A DNA stretch of 41,023 bases, from contig CALXCO010000020.1 of the NCBI GenBank assembly GCA_944386805.1, positions 1 to 41,023 on the forward strand, in the 5' to 3' direction. The notes below the pieces were generated by a model. It did no database searches. It was not told the DNA's origin and was given only the letters and a program-made list of their open reading frames with translations. Shown one piece after another: positions 8,849 through 15,759 of the stretch (position 1 is the stretch's first letter; every line of letters begins with the position of its first letter). Source of the stretch: an uncultured Clostridia bacterium. GTDB taxonomy: Bacteria > Bacillota > Clostridia > Oscillospirales > Ruminococcaceae. The position numbers and the translations under genes were made by a program.

Positions 8849-8877
8849 TTGACGAAATTAGAAAATGAGTGTATAAT
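8849..8877 (+). promoter_or_regulatory. Rightward (lytic/structural) prophage promoter
   Basis: TTGACG, exactly 17 bases, then TATAAT. It is the strongest promoter match in the prophage and reads toward the terminase genes through a leader of about 450 bases. Confidence 0.8.
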
Positions 8878-8883
8878 AAAACT

Positions 8884-9340
8884 ATGAGGAACAAATATTC
8901 CTTCTGTTCGGCTTTCGTTCGATCTCTGGTCAGTCAGTTTTTGCCTTTGATTTTGCCTGTAGATTGATGGTCTCCTTTTTCGATTCGCTTTGCTGTTCCT
9001 TCGGCTTTGCTGAATCGGTGGGGGAAAGCCGCTTATTTTTTCAGCGTTGGATAGAACAAATATTTGAATATAAGTTCTTCCCTTCCTGCCTGCTCTGTTT
9101 GCTGGTCTGGCGGCTGTCATCTCGTCGCACAGTTTCTCCATTTGGGTTCCGTTTCCCGCCCAAACCTTGAAACCGCTCTTCCACTGGCGACTGCTCGGCT
9201 GAATTGACTGGTTAACGTCCTCGGCAGGTATTCCGCTGCGAAAAAGGAGGTCTCTCTCTAATTTTATTGTAAACCCTTTCGGCAAAAATTGCAACCCTGT
9301 TTCTTTGACGAACATATATTTAAATATTAAGGAGGGCGCC
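8884..9340 (+). other. Long untranslated leader between the prophage promoter and the first gene
   Basis: About 455 bases contain no convincing gene. Open frames on both strands (68 residues plus, 195 residues minus) are low in complexity and lack ribosome sites. The minus frame runs across the rightward promoter and ends in an ATGA overlap with the repressor start. An imperfect inverted repeat (GAACAAATAT with ATATAAGTTC) lies near 9055-9080, and GGAACAAATATTCC occurs at 8887-8900. These could be further binding sites. Confidence 0.45.
9266..9294 (-). promoter_or_regulatory. Leftward promoter facing the repressor
   Basis: The minus strand reads TTGCAA, 17 bases, TACAAT. Transcription would run leftward about 500 bases to the repressor and cross the rightward promoter. 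This gives face-to-face promoters like those of coliphage 186. Confidence 0.5.
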
Positions 9341-9595
9341 ATGGACGCAAATTCTTTCTCTGTCTGTTTGTTCTACCGCGGCAACTTGCTTCAGCATTGG
9401 GACGGGCTCTCCCTCTCTCAGGCTCGCAATATCTACCGTAAACTCTTCGATGATAACGAAATCGGCGTGGAACTCTTCTTCAACCATACCCGCCTGCGTT
9501 ATCGCGAAGCTTGGCTGCTGATGGGTATCCACTTCGCCCGCAGACCCTTTGCTTATGGCCGCCAGCTCTATGACCCGGTGGAGGTTGGTCGATGA
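9341..9595 (+). CDS. Small prophage protein of unknown function
   Basis: This 84-residue protein is the first gene of the structural operon. AAGGAGG sits right before the ATG at 9341, and its stop overlaps the start of the terminase small subunit (ATGA), so it is translationally coupled. It has many aromatic and arginine residues (YRGNLLQHWDGLSLSQARN, FNHTRLRYREAWLLMG) and no recognisable domain or membrane segment. Position next to terS suggests a packaging or regulatory helper, but that is only inference from context. Confidence 0.7.
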   Translation: MDANSFSVCLFYRGNLLQHWDGLSLSQARNIYRKLFDDNEIGVELFFNHTRLRYREAWLLMGIHFARRPFAYGRQLYDPVEVGR

Positions 9596-10146
9596 CTGAA
9601 TATGAAAAAAGATTCCTTCGCATCTATCGCCGCACCGCTGACCCTGCCGAAGCGTTGCTCGCCTCCGGAATGGATGTCCCTGACGGCGAGTCCCCGGAAA
9701 AGGCCGGCAGGGCTGTTTTGCGCAAACTTAAAAAAAGGCTCCGGGAATTGGAGTCACGCGAGGCTGTCCTTGAACTGGCGACACCTGAACGCGTCCGTGC
9801 GGAAATTGCACATATGGCGTTTGATGATATCGGGCGCTATCTCTACTTTTTTGAGGGGGACAAGGGCTTCGAGGTCCACGCCAGATGCTCCGATGAAATC
9901 GATACCCGCAATATCTCCGAGGTTTCGGTCGGCACCGGCGGGAAAGTGACCCTCAAACTCTACAGCCGTGAACGGGCGCTGCTGAAACTCTGGGATATCC
10001 TCCGTCAGGATGACGGTGAACAGGATGACAGCCTGCTGGATGCACTGCGTGGGCTGCGTGAGTCCGGTACAGAAGCGACAGGGGAGTCTTCTGTCGATGG
10101 ACAGGAGGGAGGCGGCTTCGATGAAGGCTTCGGCCCGGCAGAGTAA
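9592..10146 (+). CDS. Phage terminase small subunit
   Basis: This 184-residue protein is expected to recognise the packaging site and bring DNA to the large terminase. The N-terminus (TEYEKRFLRIYRRTADPAEA) is the helix-turn-helix-like region seen in the Terminase_2 family, followed by a helical stretch. A middle motif like 'A.D.IGRYLYF...V..... ISEVSVGTGGKVTLKLYSRERALLKLWDI' matches the typical oligomerisation end of these proteins. The C-terminal 35 residues are acidic and glycine-rich. It overlaps the gene before it by four bases and the terminase large subunit start by about 26 bases. Confidence 0.8.
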   Translation: MTEYEKRFLRIYRRTADPAEALLASGMDVPDGESPEKAGRAVLRKLKKRLRELESREAVLELATPERVRAEIAHMAFDDIGRYLYFFEGDKGFEVHARCSDEIDTRNISEVSVGTGGKVTLKLYSRERALLKLWDILRQDDGEQDDSLLDALRGLRESGTEATGESSVDGQEGGGFDEGFGPAE

Positions 10147-11374
10147 CCAGCCGCAGAAATCCCGCTTTACCAGCTTTAGCCCAAAACAAAAACGTGTCCT
10201 CACTTGGTGGACGGACGAGGACCGAGAACGTTATGACGTGTTGATTTGTGACGGCGCTGTCCGATCTGGAAAAACGACCGCTGTCGCGGTCTCTTTTATC
10301 CTATGGGCTATGGAGTGTTATCACGACACCTCCTTTGCAATCTGCGGCAAGACGGTCGGCGCTTGCAGGCGCAATGTCGTGCAGCCGCTGAGAAGTGCGG
10401 TCGCCGGATTGTATAAGGTGCGTGCTTCCGGAAATGTGATGGAACTTTCCCGTGGCAAACGCAAAAACCGCTTCTATCTCTTCGGCGGCAAGGATGAGGG
10501 CAGCGCTGCTTTGATTCAGGGTATGACACTTGGCGGTGTATTGCTGGACGAGGCCGCATTGATGCCGAGAAGCTTTGTCGAGCAGGCGATGGCGCGTTGT
10601 TCGGTCGAGGGTGCAAAAATCTGGATGAGCCTCAACCCCGAAGGTCCGACCCACTGGCTGTACACCGAGTGGATTTGCAAGGCCGCTGAAAAACGGGTGC
10701 TCCGGCTGCATTTTACGATGGATGATAACCCGTCCCTCTCAGAAAACGTGAAGGCTCGCTATCGTGGGATGTACTCCGGTGTGTTTTACCGGCGGTTCAT
10801 TCTGGGAGAATGGGCGGCGGCGGATGGGCTGGTCTATCCGATGTTTTCCGAACAAATGGTTGTTCAAACGTTGCCTGAAAACCTCGTCCGCTTTGTCATT
10901 TCGGTCGATTATGGGACGATGAACCCGTTTTCGGCCGGGCTTTGGGGCGAGGCGGACGGCAAGTGGTACCGGATGCGTGAGTTTTATCACAACGGCCGTG
11001 AAAAGGGCGCGCTGACCGATGAGGAATATTATCAGAAGCTGGAGGAACTGGCAGGCGACTGTCCCGTCCGGCAGGTCATTGTCGACCCGTCGGCGGCGTC
11101 ATTTATCCAGTGCATTCGCAGGCATGGGCGGTTTTCGGTCCGCAAGGCGAAAAATTCGGTGCTGGTCGGTATACGCCATACCGCCGGGATGCTCAGCGAA
11201 GGAAAGCTGCTCTTTCATGCCAGCTGTCGGGATACTTTGCGGGAATTTACCCTGTACGTCTGGGACAAGGCTTCCGGCAAAGATCAGCCCGTCAAGGAAA
11301 ATGACCATGCGATGGATGATATCCGTTATTTCGTTGAAACGGTCGCGACTGGTGGGAACTTTTCGTTTCGTTAA
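10121..11374 (+). CDS. Phage terminase large subunit (PBSX XtmB-like)
   Basis: This 417-residue packaging motor has an ATPase domain with Walker A GAVRSGKTT (about residue 45) and Walker B GVLLDEAALM (about residue 143). A C-terminal RNase H-like nuclease has acidic clusters at VISVDYGTMNPF, VIVDPSAASF and HAMDDIRYFV. The order and spacing fit the PBSX/Terminase_3 family. I chose the ATG at 10121 because GGAGGGAGG precedes it by eight bases; a longer frame starts inside terS without a ribosome site. The nuclease motifs look intact, so packaging activity is likely retained. Confidence 0.92.
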   Translation: MKASARQSNQPQKSRFTSFSPKQKRVLTWWTDEDRERYDVLICDGAVRSGKTTAVAVSFILWAMECYHDTSFAICGKTVGACRRNVVQPLRSAVAGLYKVRASGNVMELSRGKRKNRFYLFGGKDEGSAALIQGMTLGGVLLDEAALMPRSFVEQAMARCSVEGAKIWMSLNPEGPTHWLYTEWICKAAEKRVLRLHFTMDDNPSLSENVKARYRGMYSGVFYRRFILGEWAAADGLVYPMFSEQMVVQTLPENLVRFVISVDYGTMNPFSAGLWGEADGKWYRMREFYHNGREKGALTDEEYYQKLEELAGDCPVRQVIVDPSAASFIQCIRRHGRFSVRKAKNSVLVGIRHTAGMLSEGKLLFHASCRDTLREFTLYVWDKASGKDQPVKENDHAMDDIRYFVETVATGGNFSFR

Positions 11375-11451
11375 TTTGCTCACCCTGTATCCGGCGGTGT
11401 GGGCATATTTTTAACCCAAAACAGTCTATCCCTTTGAATCGAGGTGATTCA

Positions 11452-12408
11452 ATGCAACTTGTTCTGACGGCTGTCGGTGACGGCCGTACCGCTGAACTTC
11501 CCTTCGGCAGCGTCGTGATTCGTGCAAAAAGAATGGCGGGCGCTGGGGTGATGGAGGTCTTTACCCCCGATACCACCGTCCCGCTTCGCTGTGGAATGCA
11601 GCTGACGCTTGCCGCCGATGGCAACCCGATTTTTTCCGGTTATATCTTTACGCTGGAGTCCTCTCGTTTTGGACGTACGCTGACCGCTGCCGATGGTATC
11701 CGCTACCTGCTCTGCCGAGATACAAAGGTTTATACCAATATTTCCGCTGCCGGTGTCGTCCAGGATATCTGCGGTGAACGCGGGCTGACGCTCGGCAGTG
11801 CAGAAGATTACGGCGTGACCATTCCAAGCCTTGTGGCCGACAGGCAGACTTTGCTGGACATTATCTCCGCCGCCTGTTCTGAAAGTGAGAAGCTAGGCGG
11901 CGGAAAACTGACCTTTCTGGATGATGCAGGTGAACTGCGGCTGATGCGGGAGGAAAGCCTGGATACCGGGTTGACGCTGACGGGTAAAAATCTCCTTTCG
12001 ACCTGTGTTGCAAGCGCAGATATCGGAACGGATACCTTCAACCGTATCCAACTGGTCCGCAAAAACAGCCGTGCCGGTACCCGTGAGTTTTTTGTTCAGG
12101 AAGACGCCGCTGCAATCGCACGTTGGGGCGTCCTTCAGTACAGTGAAACCCTTCCGCAGAACACGACCGATGCGGAAATTAACCAGCGTCTCGCTCAGCT
12201 GCTCAGCCAGAAAAACCGGGAACTGACGCGGCTGACGATGACTGCGGCAGGAAATCTCCTCTGCCGGGCAGGGTTCCTGATTCGGGTTAGTTTGCCTGAT
12301 TTGGGAGTGGACGGGAAGTTCAGAATCCTTGAATCGGAACACCGTTTCACCACCGGCGGCTATACGATGAAACTGGTCGCAAGTGGTCAGTCGGAAGGGG
12401 GAATTTGA
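11452..12408 (+). CDS. XkdQ-like baseplate hub protein
   Basis: This 318-residue protein resembles XkdQ/YqbQ of PBSX-type tails, a relative of the gpD/gp27 hub that sits on the central spike. Early residues (RAKRMAGAGVMEVFTPD, LRCGMQLTLAADGNPIFSGYIF) match the first beta-barrel of that family. The later 'LAQLLSQKNRELTRLTMTAAGN' segment and 'GKFRILESEHRFTTGGYTMKL' ending are also typical. The ATG at 11452 has GAGGTGA upstream. It follows terL by 77 bases with no head genes between, which is unusual for PBSX. It overlaps the next start by one base (TGATG). Confidence 0.82.
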   Translation: MQLVLTAVGDGRTAELPFGSVVIRAKRMAGAGVMEVFTPDTTVPLRCGMQLTLAADGNPIFSGYIFTLESSRFGRTLTAADGIRYLLCRDTKVYTNISAAGVVQDICGERGLTLGSAEDYGVTIPSLVADRQTLLDIISAACSESEKLGGGKLTFLDDAGELRLMREESLDTGLTLTGKNLLSTCVASADIGTDTFNRIQLVRKNSRAGTREFFVQEDAAAIARWGVLQYSETLPQNTTDAEINQRLAQLLSQKNRELTRLTMTAAGNLLCRAGFLIRVSLPDLGVDGKFRILESEHRFTTGGYTMKLVASGQSEGGI

Positions 12409-12749
12409 TGATTTCGGATTTGCTGCGGAAGTCGTCGGTCGGCAGTATCTCCGCTTCGGTTGAAGGGCAGATGCTGTTCGGGACGGTCGAGGCGGTCAGT
12501 CCCCTCAAGGTTCGGGTCGACAACCGGCTGCTGTTGGAAGGAGAGGCACTGGTTGTCCCGCATTTCCTCGAACGGCAGGAATTCCATCTTATCCACGAGG
12601 CGGATGAGCATACAATGGACAAAACCTACCTGATTGAGCCGGGATTGCAGGCAGGGGACAGGGTGATACTCCTTTCCCTCGCCGGTGAATATCTCGTGCT
12701 GGGACGGGTCGGCGATGTCGGCAACGTCCGCCAGGTTGTGGAAATTTAG
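12408..12749 (+). CDS. XkdR-like (DUF2577) tail protein
   Basis: This 113-residue protein has the features of the XkdR/DUF2577 family: an N-terminal helix, then an OB-like beta segment reading 'GTVEAVSPLKVRVDNRLLLEGEALVVP' and a C-terminal 'LQAGDRVILLSLAGEYLVLGRVG'. It is thought to be a baseplate or spike-associated part of contractile tails. The ATG at 12408 overlaps the xkdQ-like stop codon, and GGAAGGGGG lies upstream. It sits between XkdQ and XkdS homologues, as in PBSX. Confidence 0.82.
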   Translation: MISDLLRKSSVGSISASVEGQMLFGTVEAVSPLKVRVDNRLLLEGEALVVPHFLERQEFHLIHEADEHTMDKTYLIEPGLQAGDRVILLSLAGEYLVLGRVGDVGNVRQVVEI

Positions 12750-12759
12750 GGGGTGAAAA

Positions 12760-13161
12760 ATGAGTATTCTCAGTTTGCTGCCGGTCATTGAGGGCGGTCA
12801 GTCCAGGCCGATGGGGGACGTGACCTGGAATCTCGACCAGATGAACGGTGCAAAAATCAGCGGTCTGGACAGCCTTTGCCAGGCAATCCGGATTATGCTG
12901 GAAGTTCCGCGCTATCGTTACCCGATTTACTCCTGGCAGTTCGGAAGTGAGCTGGAAACGCTGATCGGCAGTGGGTTTTCCGAGGTCGAACAGAACGCAC
13001 CCGCAATGATTCGCGATGCGCTGCTCCGGGATGACCGGATTGATTCGGTCGACGGCTTTTCGGTCGTTCGTTCCGATCAGCGGGATGCCGTTGATATCGC
13101 GTTTACTGTCCACTCCAGGCTCGGCAATGTTGAGGCGTTCTGGACGGTCGAAACCGCCTGA
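12760..13161 (+). CDS. XkdS-like (DUF2634/gp25-type) baseplate wedge protein
   Basis: This 133-residue protein matches the XkdS/DUF2634 family, related to the T4 gp25 wedge protein. The visible marks are 'WNLDQMNGAKISGLDSLCQAIRIMLEVPRYRYPIYSWQFGSELETLIG' (positions about 24-72), with the typical E-x-x-R/Y-x-Y-P pattern, and a C-terminal beta segment 'VDIAFTVHSRLGNVEAFW'. GGGGGTGA precedes the ATG by five bases. It belongs to the xkdQ-R-S group but is separated from the xkdT homologue by nearly 7 kb, unlike in PBSX. Confidence 0.82.
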   Translation: MSILSLLPVIEGGQSRPMGDVTWNLDQMNGAKISGLDSLCQAIRIMLEVPRYRYPIYSWQFGSELETLIGSGFSEVEQNAPAMIRDALLRDDRIDSVDGFSVVRSDQRDAVDIAFTVHSRLGNVEAFWTVETA

Positions 13162-13179
13162 TAGAAATGGGGTGAAAGA

Positions 13180-14019
13180 ATGTTGGATGTCGGCTGGCCC
13201 TTTTATGGGCTGGATCAGGCGGATTTATCCGCCGATGCAGATTTCGATTCCTATTTCAATGAACTGCTGAGTGTGGCCGGGATGGACCTGCTCCATCTGT
13301 CGGTCTGGGAACAGGGCAGGTATGCTGATGTGCAGGATAGCGGTGATAACGCTGTGTTGCGGGTTGTGCAGGATGAAAATGGGCTGCTGTTGTATCCGTC
13401 CGTGTCGGCTGCTGAGCAGGAAAACCTGTCGTCTTCTTGGCAATCGTTGGGTGCGTTGTTTCAGGACGATTTGCCGGCTATTCAGCCCGCTGTGGATACA
13501 GCGGGCGAGGCTCTCTGGTTGGGTGTCCTTCGCGCGGCGGGCGCCGCTGTCGCAGACAGCGGCTTTTCAGCCGCGCGAACAGACCCTGGGCAGCTGTTGC
13601 TGGAATCGCTCGATTCCGCTTTTGCTGCCCAGGGTGAGGTGGCGCGGGCAGCGCCCGCGCCTGTCCCGGCCTTGGCCGGGCTGGCGTTTTCGGATGAAAA
13701 CGCCATTCTCCTGCCCGAAGGGCAGGAGAACCTCGCTTCCGTTACGCACCAGTTCTTCGATCAGATCGACGCGGCGGGCAGCGGGGCGCTCTGGAAAAAG
13801 GCGGCGAATGCCGCCTTGTCATCTGCGCCCCTTGTGCAGCCCGCCGCTTCCCCGGCTGCTTTGCAGCCGGAAGAAAACACCCGGATGTTCGCAGTTTCCG
13901 GCGTGGATGGCTACATCCCGCCGGAAATGCTCTGGGAACAGGAGGACAGGCTGCTCGAACGGCTGGAACGCAGGCTCGGTCAGGAAATCGCCAACGGAAC
14001 CGAAGGTGCATTCGGATAA
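13180..14019 (+). CDS. Orphan prophage tail-region protein with a hairpin-rich coding tract
   Basis: This 279-residue protein is not recognised. GGGGTGA precedes the ATG. The first 100 residues are acidic and globular-looking (DVGWPFYGLDQADLSADAD, SVAGMDLLHLSVWEQG). Residues about 100-232 are Ala-, Pro- and Leu-rich and are encoded by a 385-bp array of perfect hairpins (13485-13870). The end (PPEMLWEQEDRLLERLERRLGQ) is a charged amphipathic helix. It lies between the XkdS and XkdP homologues, where a tape-measure gene could be expected, but it is far shorter than usual tape measures and lacks transmembrane segments. It could be a miniature tape measure, a baseplate accessory, or a frame that tolerates the hairpins as a linker. 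Codon use in the array is GC-richer than in neighbours. Confidence 0.7.
   Translation: MLDVGWPFYGLDQADLSADADFDSYFNELLSVAGMDLLHLSVWEQGRYADVQDSGDNAVLRVVQDENGLLLYPSVSAAEQENLSSSWQSLGALFQDDLPAIQPAVDTAGEALWLGVLRAAGAAVADSGFSAARTDPGQLLLESLDSAFAAQGEVARAAPAPVPALAGLAFSDENAILLPEGQENLASVTHQFFDQIDAAGSGALWKKAANAALSSAPLVQPAASPAALQPEENTRMFAVSGVDGYIPPEMLWEQEDRLLERLERRLGQEIANGTEGAFG
13485..13870. repeat. Array of nine perfect or nested hairpins inside coding sequence
   Basis: The inverted repeats in order are: 9 bp (13485-13506, loop GGAT); nested 10+9 bp (13529-13579, inner loop GCA); nested 12+6 bp (13583-13635); 8 bp (13642-13660, loop AGC); 7 bp (13665-13680); 9 bp (13683-13704, loop GGAT); 11 bp (13706-13730, loop GAA); triple nested 9+7+8 bp (13771-13847, inner loop GAAT); 8 bp (13852-13870, loop TTT). 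Every listed arm pair is an exact reverse complement. The frame stays open throughout. Most loops are 3-4 bases, as in stable RNA hairpins or extruded DNA cruciforms. Confidence 0.95.
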
Positions 14020-14034
14020 GCAAGGGGGGATAAA

Positions 14035-14634
14035 ATGGCAACGGTTACATTCGGGGACGTGGTCTTTCTGCCGCCGGAAAAGGTCAGCTTCTCCCAGACA
14101 GCAGCCCACCAGCGGGTCACACTGATGGAGGTCGGCGACATTACCCAACTCTGTCCGCCTGGACAGCAGGTCGTTTCCTTCTCAGGCTTTTTCCCGCCGG
14201 CAGGGACGTATCCCTTTCAGGCGGTCAGTGACCCGGCGGTCGCTGCGGACAGGCTCAAAACGATGCTGGCGGAAAAAAAGCCGTATTCGTTTGTGATGAG
14301 CGGCGTTCAGCTGGAAATCAGAATGGAGGCGACGCTGGAAGAGCTGGAGCTCTGGCAGGAAGGAGGCGACGAATCAATCGGGTACCGGGTCCGGCTGCAG
14401 GAATACCGTGATGCGGAGGCAACTGTCCTCCAGATCACCGAAAGCAGCAGCGTTCGTACCGAGGTCAGCCAGTCTCCTGAAACCTATACCGTCAAGTCGG
14501 GCGATACCCTGTGGGGAATTGCACGGCAGTACCTCGGAGATGGCAGCCGTTATGCGGAAATTGCCGCCCTTTCCGGCATCAGCAACCCGAACTTGATTTA
14601 TCCGGGACAGGTGCTGACGCTGCCGGAAGAATGA
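14035..14634 (+). CDS. XkdP-like tail protein with LysM domain
   Basis: This 199-residue protein has a C-terminal LysM domain (about 149-197: YTVKSGDTLWGIARQYLG ... NPNLIYPGQVLTLP). Its N-terminal region matches the phage domain preceding LysM in XkdP/YqbP-type proteins (FGDVVFLPPEKVSFSQTA, SFSGFFPPAGTYPF). These proteins sit at the tail tip and may bind peptidoglycan during injection. AAGGGGG precedes the ATG. In PBSX it lies downstream of the tape measure; here it lies upstream of the tube gene. Confidence 0.85.
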   Translation: MATVTFGDVVFLPPEKVSFSQTAAHQRVTLMEVGDITQLCPPGQQVVSFSGFFPPAGTYPFQAVSDPAVAADRLKTMLAEKKPYSFVMSGVQLEIRMEATLEELELWQEGGDESIGYRVRLQEYRDAEATVLQITESSSVRTEVSQSPETYTVKSGDTLWGIARQYLGDGSRYAEIAALSGISNPNLIYPGQVLTLPEE

Positions 14635-14706
14635 CGGCGTACAGCCGGAATCTAGTCAGTCTGTCTGTTAATTTGTCGGCGGGTCTGTCCCGCAAGGAGG
14701 ATGTAT

Positions 14707-15162
14707 ATGAGCTATCTGACAGCGGAAAATCTCGTCAGCGGTCAGGAGGGCAGAGCTTATGTCAAGCTCGACGGTCAGAACCGCGAGCTGCTCTACCTGA
14801 AAAACGTGACCGCGACCGTCACCAAACATAAACAGTCGGTCCGTACCCTCGGACGCAGAGGCGATCAGTTCAAGAGCGCCGGCTTCTCCGGCAGCGGTAA
14901 AATGACCGTTTACTACGTAACCAGCCTGTTCCGGCAGCTGATGCTGGAATATATGAAAAACGGCGTCGATACCTATTTCGACATCGTCGTCATCAATGAG
15001 GACCCGCAGAGCGGCTTCGGCAGTCAGTCGGTCGTCCTCAAGAACTGTAACCTCGATAAGGTCGTCCTCGCCAAATTGGACGTCGCTGAGGATTTTCTCG
15101 ATGAGGAACTCTCCTTTACCTTCGACGACGCGGAAATCCTTCAGCCCTTTACCGAATCCTGA
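14707..15162 (+). CDS. Contractile-tail tube protein (XkdM-like)
   Basis: This 151-residue protein matches the XkdM/DUF2001 tail tube family: 'LVSGQEGRAYVKLDGQNRELLYLKN' at the start, a middle 'RRGDQFKSAGFSGSGKMTVYYVTSLFRQLMLEYMK' and an end 'LDEELSFTFDDAEILQPF'. It should stack as hexameric rings inside the sheath. I chose the ATG at 14707 because AAGGAGG ends at 14700, six bases before it; the ATG at 14701 would abut the ribosome site. About 70 bases without a gene separate it from the LysM protein. Confidence 0.88.
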   Translation: MSYLTAENLVSGQEGRAYVKLDGQNRELLYLKNVTATVTKHKQSVRTLGRRGDQFKSAGFSGSGKMTVYYVTSLFRQLMLEYMKNGVDTYFDIVVINEDPQSGFGSQSVVLKNCNLDKVVLAKLDVAEDFLDEELSFTFDDAEILQPFTES

Positions 15163-15176
15163 GGAGGTGATCTGGT

Positions 15177-15617
15177 ATGGATTTACAGGCCTTTCTCCGG
15201 CCGGATGTCCTGCCTGCCAAAGAAATGGAGGTCCTCCTCTCGGACAGGTTCAGGGGTGAAGACGGTCAGCCTGTCCCCTTTAAGCTTAGGGGTATTTCAG
15301 AAGATGAAAACGCCCGTATCCGCCGCAGCTGCCAGCGGCAGACCTCTGCCGCTGAACAGCCGGCGTTTGACCGTGAAAACTATCTCCGCCGTTTTACGGC
15401 GGCCTGCGTCGTCAGCCCTGACCTGAAAAACCAGTCTCTCCAGCAGAGCTGGGGTGTGATGGGAGAAGAAGCGCTGCTCGGCGTGATGCTGACCGCAGGC
15501 GAATTTGCACGACTGTTCGCCGCTGCAAGAGAAGTCTGTGGGTTTATCACCGGTGCTGAGGCCCAAAATCTCAAAAACACCCTAAAAAAAGATTGCGGCG
15601 GGGAGATGGCGAACTGA
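15177..15617 (+). CDS. XkdN-like tail assembly chaperone, short form
   Basis: This 146-residue protein matches Phage_XkdN: 'LRPDVLPAKEMEVLLSDRFRGEDGQPVPFKLRGISEDENARIRR' followed by a mainly helical body. Tail assembly chaperones coat the tape measure until the tube polymerises. GAGGAGGTGA precedes the ATG. The last codons cross CTA AAA AAA GAT, a slippery run that links to a second open frame, so this frame is the 'G' form of a G/GT pair. It ends at a TGA 27 bases after the slip site. Confidence 0.88.
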   Translation: MDLQAFLRPDVLPAKEMEVLLSDRFRGEDGQPVPFKLRGISEDENARIRRSCQRQTSAAEQPAFDRENYLRRFTAACVVSPDLKNQSLQQSWGVMGEEALLGVMLTAGEFARLFAAAREVCGFITGAEAQNLKNTLKKDCGGEMAN

Positions 15618-15742
15618 ATTATGCCTTCTGGTGCTTCGTCCGGTGCGGCATCCGTCCGGGCGAGTATGCCGCTCTTCCGCCGCGTGAAAAGCTGCTCATT
15701 CAGGCAATGATCGAGGTCTGGGACGAGGAAACACCGGGGTAA
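15177..15742 (+). CDS. Tail assembly chaperone, predicted -1 frameshift product (GT form)
   Basis: If ribosomes slip one base back on the A-run at 15584-15590, translation continues from the AGA at 15590 for 50 codons to the TAA at 15740-15742. This gives a 188-residue product. The added tail includes 'NYAFWCFVRCGIRPGEYAAL' and 'REKLLIQAMIEVWDEE', which looks like the typical C-terminus of phage frameshift chaperones (aromatic segment, G-x-x-P-x-x-Y, then R-E/K-x-x-I-x-A). The extension has no start codon or ribosome site of its own. The short and long products are a known feature of lambda-, P2- and many Gram-positive tails. The frameshift itself is inferred. Confidence 0.75.
15584..15590 (+). 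other. Slippery heptamer A AAA AAA for -1 frameshifting
   Basis: In the chaperone frame the codons are CTA AAA AAA GAT, giving A-AAA-AAA followed by G. A GC-rich segment (GCGGCGGGG) follows and could slow the ribosome. The -1 frame is open for 50 codons beyond the slip. Confidence 0.75.
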
Positions 15743-15759
15743 TGCTGAAAGGAGCGATC

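Noticed and set aside
8755-9342. Minus-strand frame of 195 residues whose stop overlaps the repressor start (ATGA)
   Set aside because: Low complexity, no ribosome site for its candidate starts, and it overlaps a perfect rightward promoter. The overlap looks attractive but the protein has no recognisable character.
13271-14125. Overlapping +1 frame of 284 residues in the hairpin-rich gene
   Set aside because: Arg/Cys/Trp-rich composition typical of an out-of-frame GC-rich shadow; no ribosome site.
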